Source: Duganella fentianensis
Lineage (GTDB): Bacteria > Pseudomonadota > Gammaproteobacteria > Burkholderiales > Burkholderiaceae_D
Direction: 5' to 3'
DNA: 64,000 nt
Assembly (NCBI RefSeq): GCF_009857835.1
Contig: NZ_WWCL01000003.1
Coordinates: 124,001-188,000 of the forward strand
Below the pieces are notes generated by a model, which did not search any database, was not told where the DNA came from, and saw only the letters and a list, made by a program, of their open reading frames with translations. Within the stretch, counting starts at the first letter, position 1; each line of letters starts with the position of its first letter. Both the position numbers and the translations under genes were made by a program. This document shows, in pieces, positions 1 to 7,537 of this stretch.

Positions 1-3000
1 GCTGCCGCTATACGCGCCCAGCACTGCCAGCTGGGCCGAACTGAGCGCCGCCAGCGCCGCCGTGCGCAGCGCCGACAGCGTGCCCGAAGCCAGCGCCGCC
101 ACTTCGGCCAGCGACAGGCCCGCCAGCTGCTGCGAGCTGAGGCTGCCGATCTGCACGGCATTCAGGCTGCCGAACTGGTCGCTGCTCAGGGCGTTGAGCT
201 GGGCCGTATTCAGCGCAGCCATCTGGCGCGTGCCAAAGCCGGCCAGCTGGCTCAGCGACAGAGCCGCCATGCTGGCCGTATTCAGCTGGGCCAGACTGGC
301 CGTATTCAGGGCCGGCCAGGCACTGCTGGACAGGCCGGCCAGTGCATCGGTGGCCAGCGCATTGAGCTGGGCACTACTGAGGATGCCGAGCTGGGCGGAA
401 CCCAGCGCCGCCAGCTGGGCGCTACCCAGCGCGTGCGCCTGCTGGGTGCTCAGCGCGGCCAGCACATTGCTGCGCAGGGCGGCCAGATCGGCCCCGCTCA
501 GGGCCTGCAGCTGATCGGAATTGAGCACCGCCAGTTGTGCCGTGCCCAGCGCCGCGGCCTGTAGCGTGGACAGCGCCGCCATCTGATCGCTGCTCAGGCC
601 GGCCAAGGTGGCGGGCCGCAGGGCGGCGATCTGCGCCGTGCCGAGCTGGCCGAACTGGCTATTGCCTATCGCAGCCAGCTGCGCCGAACTCAGCGCCATC
701 AGTGCAGCCGTGCCCAGTGCCTGCAAGGCAGCATTGCCCAGCACGGCAAATTCATCGGTGCTCAGGCCGCTCAGCTGGCGGCTGCCCAGCACACCGAACT
801 GGCTGGCGCCCCAGCCCTGCAGCTGTGCCGTACCGAGTGCCGCCATCTGGGCACTGCTCAAGCCGCCCAGCGCCGCGCTGTTCAGGGCAGCCAGCTGGGC
901 ACTGCCCAGCAGCGCCAGCACGGCCGGTACCAGCTGGGCCACGGAAGCGCTATTCACGGCGGCCAGATCGGCCAGCGGTACGGCGGCCAGCGTGTCGCTG
1001 GTCAGTGCATTGAGCTGGCGGCTGCTCAGGGCAACGAAGGCCGCCGTGCTGAAAGCGCGGATCTGGCTGGTGGTGAGCGCCGCCATCTGGTCGGTATTCA
1101 GTCCGGCCACGGCATTCGAGCGCAATACCGCCAGATCCTGATTCTCCATGGCGGCCAGCTGCTCCAGCGTCAGCACATTCAGCTGGGCGCTGCCCAGCGC
1201 TGCCGCCTGCGCCGTCGTCAGGGCGACCAGCTGGGCCGTGCTGAGTGCCGTCAGCTGGGCCGAGCTGAGCGCGGCTATGCCCTGCGTGCTGAGGGCGGCG
1301 ATGCCGCGCGTACCGATGGCCAGCAAATCGTCGCTGGGCAAAGCCAGCAGCTGGCGCGTACCCAGTGCGGCCAGCTGGGCATTGCTGAGCAGCGCCAGCT
1401 GGTCGGTCGACAGCGTCAGCAGCTGGGCCGTGCCCAGTGCCGCCACGCTGGCCGTACCCAGCGCCGTCACGCCATTGCTACGCAAGGCCAGCCAGGCCTC
1501 GGTCGCCAGGCCGGCAATCTGGGCAGTGCTCAACGCGGCGATCTGGTTGCTGCTCAGGGCTGCCATGAAACCGGTCTGGGCCACGCCCACGGCATTGAGC
1601 ACGTTCGCCGCCAGTGCCGCCAGATCCTGCGTGCTCAGGGCCGGCACCATGGCCGTATTCAAGGCCAGCAACTGGCTGCTGCGCAGGGCGCTGAACTGGG
1701 CCGTGGTCAGGGCTGCCAGCTGAGCGCTGCTGAGCGCGGCAATCTGGCGCGTATCGAGTGCACTGAGGCTGGCCGTACGCAATACCGCCAGATCGACGGC
1801 TTCCAGCCCGCCCAGCTGGCTGGAGCTGAGCGCGTTGAGCTGCTGGCTGCCCAGCTGGGCCGCTTGCAGTGTAGTCAGTGCCGTGATCTGCGCACTGGTC
1901 AGTTCGCCTATCTGGGTAGTGCTCAGTGCTGCGATGTCCTGCGTGCTCAGGGCGCCTATGCCGCGGCTGCCTATGGCCGCCAGTGCGCCGCTGGCCAGCA
2001 CGGCCAGCTGGCGGGTAGCCAGCGCCTGTAGTTGCGCAGTGCTGAGCAGTGCGGCCTGGTCGGTAGAAAGCACGGCGATATTCTGCGTGCCGAGTGCTGC
2101 AAACTGGGCCGTGTTCAAGCGCGTGAGAGCGGCCGAACCGAGCGCCGTGTAGGCATCGCTGCCCAGCGCCGCCACTTGCGCCGTACTCAGCGCGGCGATC
2201 TGCTGGCTGCCCAGCGCTGCCATGAAGCTGCTCTGGCTGGCACCGACGGCGTTCAGGGTAGCACCGCTGAGCGCGGCAATATCCTGGGTCGGCAGCAGCG
2301 CCAGATAAGCCGTATTCAAAGCCAGCAATTGCGCGCTGCGTAAATTGGCGAACTGCGTCGTGGTAAGAGCTTGCAGCTGGTGGCTGGCTAAAGCACCGAT
2401 TTGCTGGCTGTTCAGCGCACTCAGGCTGGCCGTGCGCAGCACGGCCAGATCGGCCGTTTCCAGCCCCGCCAGCTGGTTGGTGGAAAGCGCGGCCAGCTGG
2501 CTGCTGCCCAGCTGTGCAGCCTGCAGAGTGGACAGGGCGGCCACCTGCGCACTGCCTAATTCCGCCACTTGCGCCGTACTCAGCGCGCCGATATCGGCCG
2601 TGTTCAGCGCCGTCATGCCGCGTGTGCCGATGGCGGCCAGCGCACCAGCCGTCAGGGCTGTCAGCTGGCGCGTCGTCAGGGCGGCCAGCTGCCCCGTGGC
2701 CAGCAGGGCTAGCTGCGCAGTGGACAGGCTGGCGATGCTGGCAGTACCGAGCGCGGCCAGATCCGCCGTTTCAAATGCGGCAATGGCTTGCGTGGCCAGC
2801 GTGCTGAAGGCAGCGCTGCCCAGTGCGGCACTCTGGGCCGTGGTCAGGGCCACGATCTGGCGGCTGCTCAGGGCGGCGAGAAAATCGCTGTTGGCCGCAC
2901 CCACGGCATCCAGCCGGGCGGGCGCGATCGCGGCGATATCCTGGGTGCTAATCGCCGCCACGTTGAGCGGGTCGAGGTAGCTCAGTTGCAGCGTACTCAG

Positions 3001-3141
3001 CGCTGCCATCTGGTTGCTGCGCAGAGCCTGCGTCTGCAGCGTGCTGAGCGCGCGAATGTCTTCCGTTGTCCACGCCGCTACCTGCGCCGTCGTCAGGCCG
3101 ACGATCTGCAAGGTAGTGAGGGAGGGGACGGACGAGGGCAT
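1..3141 (-). CDS. Giant octapeptide-repeat protein, N-terminal part (runs off left edge)
   Basis: The minus strand is open from an ATG at 3141 to base 1, 1047 codons with no stop, so the C-terminus lies outside the window. A Shine-Dalgarno AGGAAG sits 4 nt before the ATG. Almost the whole translation is an 8-residue repeat of the type ALSTAQLA: Leu at position 2, Ser/Thr at 3-4, Gln usually at 6, Ile/Leu/Val at 7. Octads are grouped into a 219-residue super-repeat. My hand translation shows no Cys and no Lys. There is no signal peptide, which would fit type I secretion through a C-terminal signal, but that end is not visible. Proteins with this kind of repeat are known to me only as large uncharacterised Burkholderiales proteins. 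I cannot assign a function; a surface or secreted structural role is an inference. Confidence 0.85.
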   Translation of the reverse strand, partial: MPSSVPSLTTLQIVGLTTAQVAAWTTEDIRALSTLQTQALRSNQMAALSTLQLSYLDPLNVAAISTQDIAAIAPARLDAVGAANSDFLAALSSRQIVALTTAQSAALGSAAFSTLATQAIAAFETADLAALGTASIASLSTAQLALLATGQLAALTTRQLTALTAGALAAIGTRGMTALNTADIGALSTAQVAELGSAQVAALSTLQAAQLGSSQLAALSTNQLAGLETADLAVLRTASLSALNSQQIGALASHQLQALTTTQFANLRSAQLLALNTAYLALLPTQDIAALSGATLNAVGASQSSFMAALGSQQIAALSTAQVAALGSDAYTALGSAALTRLNTAQFAALGTQNIAVLSTDQAALLSTAQLQALATRQLAVLASGALAAIGSRGIGALSTQDIAALSTTQIGELTSAQITALTTLQAAQLGSQQLNALSSSQLGGLEAVDLAVLRTASLSALDTRQIAALSSAQLAALTTAQFSALRSSQLLALNTAMVPALSTQDLAALAANVLNAVGVAQTGFMAALSSNQIAALSTAQIAGLATEAWLALRSNGVTALGTASVAALGTAQLLTLSTDQLALLSNAQLAALGTRQLLALPSDDLLAIGTRGIAALSTQGIAALSSAQLTALSTAQLVALTTAQAAALGSAQLNVLTLEQLAAMENQDLAVLRSNAVAGLNTDQMAALTTSQIRAFSTAAFVALSSRQLNALTSDTLAAVPLADLAAVNSASVAQLVPAVLALLGSAQLAALNSAALGGLSSAQMAALGTAQLQGWGASQFGVLGSRQLSGLSTDEFAVLGNAALQALGTAALMALSSAQLAAIGNSQFGQLGTAQIAALRPATLAGLSSDQMAALSTLQAAALGTAQLAVLNSDQLQALSGADLAALRSNVLAALSTQQAHALGSAQLAALGSAQLGILSSAQLNALATDALAGLSSSAWPALNTASLAQLNTASMAALSLSQLAGFGTRQMAALNTAQLNALSSDQFGSLNAVQIGSLSSQQLAGLSLAEVAALASGTLSALRTAALAALSSAQLAVLGAYSGS
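644..2907 (-). repeat. 657-bp (219-aa) super-repeat inside the octapeptide-repeat gene
   Basis: Two landmarks recur at exactly 657 bp. The codons for Ala-Val-Gly followed by a Phe-Met/Leu-Ala-Ala-Leu segment end at 2907, 2250 and 1593. The Ala-Ile-Gly-x-Arg-Gly landmark is anchored at 2615, 1958 and 1301. A fourth, more diverged unit to the left is spaced 648 bp (Ala-Ile-Gly codons at 1312-1320 and 664-672), which is exactly 27 octads; the other units are 27 octads plus three residues. Confidence 0.85.
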
Positions 3142-3178
3142 GCTACTTCCTAATCTGGCAAGGTCTCTAAATATAGCA

Positions 3179-3218
3179 GAAAATATCCTAGTTTCCTTAC
3201 GGAAACTGCGATATTTTC
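3179..3218. promoter_or_regulatory. 40-bp imperfect palindrome in the leader of the repeat-protein gene
   Basis: Left arm GAAAATATCCTAGTTTCC (3179-3196), loop TTAC (3197-3200), right arm GGAAACTGCGATATTTTC (3201-3218): 18-bp arms with two mismatches. It lies 37 nt upstream of the ATG at 3141. It could be an operator for a dimeric regulator or an RNA hairpin in the leader; the sequence alone does not decide. Confidence 0.6.
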
Positions 3219-3233
3219 GTCGAAATCCAGCGT

Positions 3234-3267
3234 AAAAATGCCGCAAAATCAATGATTTTGCGGCATT
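3234..3267 (-). terminator. Rho-independent terminator downstream of rdgC
   Basis: A perfect 13-bp stem, AATGCCGCAAAAT (3237-3249) with ATTTTGCGGCATT (3255-3267) around a 5-nt loop. On the minus strand it is followed by a T-tract (complement of the A-run at 3234-3238), as expected for the end of the rdgC transcript. Confidence 0.85.
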
Positions 3268-3318
3268 CTTGTCAAACTATTCAAGCCGGCCTGAACTGCC
3301 CGGCGGGGCGGTACGGAC

Positions 3319-4215
3319 TCAGGCTTTGGCTTCGCCGCCCAGTGCTTCCACCACGTCGGCCATCAGCTTGGCCAGTTCACCCGTCATCAGCATGAAGTCG
3401 CCATCGAAGCGCTCTTCATCGTTCTTGGTGCTCGATTCTTTTTCGCTGATCACGTCCAGCGCTTTCACCGCCTTGATGGCCAGCGACTCGGTCAGCACGA
3501 AGGAAATCTTGCTGTCCCAGGTCATGGCCAGACGCGTGCACTGCTTGCCTGCCGCGATGTGGCGGCGGATTTCTTCCGGCTCCAGCGTATGGCGTACATA
3601 ACGCACAGCAGCCTTGCTCTCGCCGGTAGCGCGCAGTTCGGTATCCATGTCGACCGTGAAGCCGGCCGGCGCATCGTCAGCCTGCAGCCATTCCGTCATC
3701 ACGCCCACAGGCGAGCGCTGCACTCGTAAACTCTCTAACGGCAATTTATCGACAGCCTTGAGCAGCAGCTTGATCACTTCGTCGGCTTTGGCCGGGCTGG
3801 CCGCATCGACCACCAGCCAGCCGTTGACGGGATCGATCCAGGTCCAGACATTGCTGCGGATGGAGAAGGCACGCGGCAGCAGCTCGTCGGCCACGCGTTC
3901 CTTGAGTTCCTTCATGGCTTTCTTGCCCGGAGCGAAGCCCTGGGCTTCTTCCAGCTCGGCCGCACGGGCCTTGGCCACCTGATTGATCACGGTGTTCGGC
4001 AGCAGTTTCTTTTCCGTGCCCAGCAGAATCAGCATCTGCTTGTTGACTACGTGGACCAGACCGCCATTCGGACGGGGACGGTCCCAGCCCTGGCGCAGCA
4101 GTTCGTTACTGCTGGCAGGCGTGAAGGAATGGGGCGCCAGCGCCTCTTCCAGTTGTTCCGGAGTAAAGGCCCAAGGGGCCGGCAGACGATAGATCTGTAG
4201 ATTCTTGAACCACAT
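3319..4215 (-). CDS. rdgC: Recombination-associated protein RdgC
   Basis: A 298-residue protein that is full length for the RdgC family (E. coli about 303). The family-typical start Met-Trp-Phe-Lys-Asn-Leu is present, followed by the [14 protein letters not shown] segment, and the family is recognisable to the C-terminus. RdgC is a ring-forming, sequence-nonspecific DNA-binding protein of the nucleoid that counters RecA loading and is needed when replication restart is impaired. It is transcribed alone, with its own terminator, and is followed upstream by dinB on the same strand, 69 bp away. The grouping of two DNA-damage-related genes may be coincidental; only dinB carries a visible LexA box. 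Confidence 0.95.
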   Translation of the reverse strand: MWFKNLQIYRLPAPWAFTPEQLEEALAPHSFTPASSNELLRQGWDRPRPNGGLVHVVNKQMLILLGTEKKLLPNTVINQVAKARAAELEEAQGFAPGKKAMKELKERVADELLPRAFSIRSNVWTWIDPVNGWLVVDAASPAKADEVIKLLLKAVDKLPLESLRVQRSPVGVMTEWLQADDAPAGFTVDMDTELRATGESKAAVRYVRHTLEPEEIRRHIAAGKQCTRLAMTWDSKISFVLTESLAIKAVKALDVISEKESSTKNDEERFDGDFMLMTGELAKLMADVVEALGGEAKA

Positions 4216-4284
4216 GTGTTGAGCCTTGTTTCAGTAATGCTGGGGGAGCGCCATTTTACACGGTGACAGCAGCAACGCAGCTAT

Positions 4285-5436
4285 CTAGGCGAACAATTCG
4301 CCCTGGGTGGGAACGCGCAACAACGTCGCTGCGCCGGGCGGCTCCAGCGTGCTGGCGCGCACTCCCAGCAGGCGCAGCCGGCGCTGTAGCGGCACCCGTT
4401 TCAGACATTCGCGTGCCGCATGCAGAATGGCAGCGCCATCCACCACGGGCTGGGGCAGGGTCAGGTTGCGGCTGACGATCTGGAAATCGTCGTAGCGCAG
4501 TTTGACGCTGATGGTGCGGCTGACATAGCCCTTGCGTTTCAGATCTTCCGCCAGCCGCTCGCACAGGCTGGTCAGCACACCGGACAGCACGGCGCGGTCC
4601 TGGCGGGCATGCAGATCGCGCTCGAACGTGGTTTCGCGGCTGATCGACTTGCTTTCCGTGCGCGTGGCCACGGCGCGCTGGTCGATGCCGCGTGCGGCCG
4701 CCGCCAGCCAGGCCGCGTAATGGCCGCCGAAATGGTCCTGCAGCAGGCCGGCATCGGCCGCCGCCAGCTGGCCTATGGTGTCTATGCCCAGCGCGGCCAG
4801 CTTGTCGGTGGCCTTGGGGCCTATGCCATTGATCTTGCGCACGCCCAGCGGCCAGATGCGGGCCGGTATATCCGCATAGTCCAGTATGGTCAGGCCATTG
4901 GGCTTTTCCAGATCCGAGCAGATTTTCGACAGCAGCTTGTTGGGCGTCACCCCGATCGAACAGGTCAGCCCCGTGGCTGCATGCACGGCCTGCTTGATGC
5001 GCAGCGCCAGTTCGCGCGTTTCGCCGGCCACATGCGTGAGGTCGATATAGATTTCGTCGATGCCGCGGTCTTCGTAATCGGGCGCGATGCTGGCCACGGC
5101 GGCCTTGAACTGGCGCGAAATCTGCCGGTAAGCATCGAAGTTCACCGGCAGCAGAATGGCATCGGGCGCCAGCTTGGCCGCTTTCATCATGCCCATGGCC
5201 GAGCCCACGCCCAGTGCGCGTGCTTCATAGGTAGCCGTGGTGATCACGCCGCGCCCCACATAATCGCGCAGCCGGGCAAAGCGGTAGCTGCCATCGGGCT
5301 GGCGCACCGGGTGGGCATCGCGCCCGCCGCCTATCACCACGGGCAAGCCGCGCAGCTCGGGATAGCGCAGCAGCTCGACGGAGGCGTAGAACGCATCCAT
5401 ATCGAGGTGGGCTATGCGGCGCGGAGCTTCGGACAT
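4285..5436 (-). CDS. dinB: DNA polymerase IV (Y family, translesion)
   Basis: A 383-residue Y-family polymerase. HLDMDAFYASVE at residues 10-21 supplies the first two catalytic acids and the aromatic steric gate. The second acidic motif reads GIDEIYID near residues 121-128, with Gly where Ser is usual. A helix-hairpin-helix GIGPKATDKL follows near residue 200, then the little-finger domain. The C-terminus ends QGELFA, which resembles the sliding-clamp-binding peptide of this family. The enzyme copies past damaged template bases without proofreading. A perfect LexA box just before the start codon indicates SOS induction. The start is fixed by alignment of the MSEAPRRIAHLDMDAF segment with other DinB proteins. 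Confidence 0.95.
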   Translation of the reverse strand: MSEAPRRIAHLDMDAFYASVELLRYPELRGLPVVIGGGRDAHPVRQPDGSYRFARLRDYVGRGVITTATYEARALGVGSAMGMMKAAKLAPDAILLPVNFDAYRQISRQFKAAVASIAPDYEDRGIDEIYIDLTHVAGETRELALRIKQAVHAATGLTCSIGVTPNKLLSKICSDLEKPNGLTILDYADIPARIWPLGVRKINGIGPKATDKLAALGIDTIGQLAAADAGLLQDHFGGHYAAWLAAAARGIDQRAVATRTESKSISRETTFERDLHARQDRAVLSGVLTSLCERLAEDLKRKGYVSRTISVKLRYDDFQIVSRNLTLPQPVVDGAAILHAARECLKRVPLQRRLRLLGVRASTLEPPGAATLLRVPTQGELFA

Positions 5437-5449
5437 GGCGAAACAGGAT

Positions 5450-5469
5450 TACTGTGAATTCATACAGTA
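5450..5469 (-). promoter_or_regulatory. LexA (SOS) box of dinB
   Basis: TACTGTGAATTCATACAGTA is a perfect inverted repeat containing CTGT-N8-ACAG, the classical LexA operator. It lies 14 bp upstream of the dinB start codon, where bound LexA would block the promoter or initial transcription. Confidence 0.92.
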
Positions 5470-5663
5470 TCGTACGAAATTTGTTGCTCTGCAAGCCTCT
5501 CTGACTTGACTAAGCCACCTTACGCTATCAGTCTAGTCGAACAAAACGTGCGGATTTACCGGATAGGCAGCACCGAGATGTGAAAATGGCTGCAAACAGA
5601 GCCTGTCCAGGCTGGTCGCAATTGGCCTCGCCCTTCGATCCTTAATTTAATGGAAGAGACATC

Positions 5664-6134
5664 ATGAAAACACTATTAGCCTGGTTTAGCTCACTTATGT
5701 TCGCTTGCACCATGCACGGCAATGCCCTTGCCGCCGAAGGCGGAACTCCGGAAGAAGCCGTCGCGATGGTCAAGAAGGCAGTTGCATTTACCAAGGCCAA
5801 TGGCAAGGACAAAGCGCTGGCCGCCTTCAATGACCCCAAGGGGGCATTCGTCGACCGCAACCTATACATTTTCGTCTACGATCTGAAAGGTACTAATCTG
5901 GCTATCGGCAATGGCAATGCCGAAAAAATGAATGGCAAGAACCTGATCGAGATGAAAGATGTCGATGGTGTCTATCTGATCAAACAGATAATTGAGATCG
6001 CCAATACCAAGGGCAGCGGCTGGATCGACTACCGCTGGCCTAATCCCGGCAATAATCTGATCGAGCATAAGACTAGCTATATCGAGAAGTTGGGCGATAT
6101 GGTAATCGGCTGCGGCACCTATAAAACCAAATAA
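5664..6134 (+). CDS. Secreted single-Cache-domain protein (copy 1)
   Basis: A 156-residue protein with a signal peptide (residues 1-23, cleavage after Ala-Leu-Ala) and one small Cache-like sensory domain, with no membrane anchor or output domain. Recognisable segments are the EAVAMVKKAVAF helix, the NLYIFVYDLKG strand pair, NGKNLIEMKDVDG, and a C-terminal GDMVIGCGTYK. It is a close paralogue of the product at 28755-29219. Such free periplasmic Cache proteins are assumed to bind small ligands such as carboxylates or amino acids, but no partner gene is adjacent here. An RBS (GGAAGAG) precedes the ATG. It stands alone between dinB and two tRNA genes. The ligand is unknown. Confidence 0.8.
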   Translation: MKTLLAWFSSLMFACTMHGNALAAEGGTPEEAVAMVKKAVAFTKANGKDKALAAFNDPKGAFVDRNLYIFVYDLKGTNLAIGNGNAEKMNGKNLIEMKDVDGVYLIKQIIEIANTKGSGWIDYRWPNPGNNLIEHKTSYIEKLGDMVIGCGTYKTK

Positions 6135-6232
6135 CCAAGCGCTGGGCAGACGGGACGAAGCAGACAGGCGGTCGCCAGAACTGGCTGCTCATCATGCTCA
6201 CCAACTATTTTCAAAATATTTTGGAAAAACCC

Positions 6233-6262
6233 TTGCGGATTGCAGGAAGCCCCCTGTAGAAT
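6233..6262 (+). promoter_or_regulatory. Probable sigma-70 promoter of the tRNA pair
   Basis: TTGCGG (6233-6238) and TAGAAT (6257-6262) are separated by 18 bp and lie about 55 bp upstream of tRNA-Val. Fair match to consensus; no start-site data. Confidence 0.5.
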
Positions 6263-6317
6263 ACGGCCTCGTTCAGCAGTTGTAGCAAAGTAGTAGCGAC
6301 AAGCTGATATGTTTTCT

Positions 6318-6393
6318 GGGTGCTTAGCTCAGTTGGTAGAGCGGCGCCCTTACAAGGCGTAGGTCGGGAGTTCGACCCTCTCAGCACCCACCA
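6318..6393 (+). tRNA. tRNA-Val (anticodon TAC)
   Basis: A complete cloverleaf: 7-bp acceptor stem GGGTGCT/AGCACCC, D-arm with AGCTCAGTTGGTAGAG, anticodon TAC in the loop, T-arm with GTTCGACCC, discriminator A and an encoded CCA (6391-6393). It is 24 nt upstream of tRNA-Asp and probably co-transcribed with it. Confidence 0.96.
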
Positions 6394-6416
6394 GTAAAAC
6401 ATAGACGAACGAATTT

Positions 6417-6493
6417 GGAGCGGTAGTTCAGTTGGTTAGAATACCGGCCTGTCACGCCGGGGGTCGCGGGTTCGAGTCCCGTCCGCTCCGCCA
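6417..6493 (+). tRNA. tRNA-Asp (anticodon GTC)
   Basis: A complete cloverleaf: acceptor GGAGCGG/CCGCTCC, anticodon GTC in the loop CTGTCAC, T-arm GGTTCGAGTCC, discriminator G and an encoded CCA (6491-6493). A strong terminator begins 8 nt later. Confidence 0.96.
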
Positions 6494-6500
6494 AATTCCG

Positions 6501-6562
6501 AAAAAAGCCTTTTCAGTCAGAACGCGATCAAGATCGCGCTCTGTACAAGAAAAGGCTTTTTT
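6501..6562 (+). terminator. Terminator after the tRNA pair, probably bidirectional
   Basis: AAAAAAGCCTTTTC (6501-6514) pairs with GAAAAGGCTTTTTT (6549-6562). An inner hairpin GCGATC-AA-GATCGC occupies 6524-6537. T-runs are available on both strands, so it can serve the tRNAs and the convergent AraC gene. Confidence 0.85.
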
Positions 6563-6594
6563 CATTTCCGCGCCGATTCTTTCCCTTTCCGCGA

Positions 6595-7464
6595 CTAGCC
6601 GCGCTGCGCCAGTTCTGCCGCTATCAGCCTATACAACCATAAAGCCTCGTCCTGCTCCAGCCGCTGGTTGAAATCGCCCGTGGCCATGCCGGTCACCCGT
6701 TTGATTTCCCGCCCCATGTGCGACTGGTCGGCAAAGCCGGCATCCTGCGCCAGCAGCGCCAAGCCCTGTTCCTGCGCACCGCGCCGCGCCAGTTGCTGCA
6801 GCAGTGCCTGTTCGGTACGGACAAAGCGCTGCAGTTCGCGCTGGCTCTGCCCCGTCCACGTACGCACGCGGCGCTGCCACTGGCGCAGGCTGCGGCCCGA
6901 AGCGGAATGGCTGGCACGGGTGGCCAGACTGCGTATCCAGTCGCCCAGCAAAGGCGCAGGGCTGGGCTGCGGTGCCTGCGTCCATAACTGGCCGAACTGC
7001 TGCTCGACTACCGCATATGCATGCTGCGGCTGCCGCAGCACGGTAGCGCAGGCCTGCAATACGGCCGCCGGTGCCACCTGTTCCAGTGGCACCGTCTGGT
7101 CCAGCCAGCACCCTACCGGCTGGCCCAGCAGACGGGCCATCGCTTCCGGATAGAACGACACCATCAGCGCATGCACAGGGCCGGGCGACCAGCTGGCCGT
7201 GGGCTGGCGCTGCGGCCCCGAGAACAGCAGCGGTGGCAAAGCGGGCCCCAGATTGTCGCCGGCCGAAGCCTGCAAGGGATCCAGCATCAGATGCAGCTGG
7301 CCCTCGAAGATCCAGGAAATCGTCACCAGCGGCGTGGCCGGATAGAAGTTCAGCCGCTGCTGCGGCTCCAGCCGGCAGTTGCGCGTATCGCGTTCGACGC
7401 TGGCCATGATGCAGGCACCGAGCGCATGGCTGGGCAGGTGAAACTGGGCGGTTGGGCGGGGCAT
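6595..7464 (-). CDS. AraC-family transcriptional regulator
   Basis: A 289-residue regulator with an N-terminal ligand or dimerisation region (about 1-170) of the kind with a FYPATPLVTISWIFEG segment, and a C-terminal AraC DNA-binding domain. The second helix-turn-helix is clear in LLAQDAGFADQSHMGREIKR. The start at 7464 (MPRPTAQFHL) fits related proteins; no good Shine-Dalgarno is seen, and an ATG at 7407 is possible. It is divergent from the alpha/beta hydrolase gene at 7538, with 73 bp between the starts, so it probably regulates that gene. The effector is unknown. Confidence 0.85.
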   Translation of the reverse strand: MPRPTAQFHLPSHALGACIMASVERDTRNCRLEPQQRLNFYPATPLVTISWIFEGQLHLMLDPLQASAGDNLGPALPPLLFSGPQRQPTASWSPGPVHALMVSFYPEAMARLLGQPVGCWLDQTVPLEQVAPAAVLQACATVLRQPQHAYAVVEQQFGQLWTQAPQPSPAPLLGDWIRSLATRASHSASGRSLRQWQRRVRTWTGQSQRELQRFVRTEQALLQQLARRGAQEQGLALLAQDAGFADQSHMGREIKRVTGMATGDFNQRLEQDEALWLYRLIAAELAQRG

Positions 7465-7537
7465 GGATGTCGTTTCGGTTCTAGCTGTGCAGACAGGGAA
7501 GCATGACACTACACCAAGTCTGATCACAGGAGAAATT

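Noticed and set aside
62..3153. Several plus-strand reading frames of 70-210 codons over the repeat region
   Set aside because: They are mirror images of the repetitive minus-strand gene: Trp/Ser/Ala-rich, no ribosome binding sites, and broken at irregular points, whereas the minus frame is open throughout.
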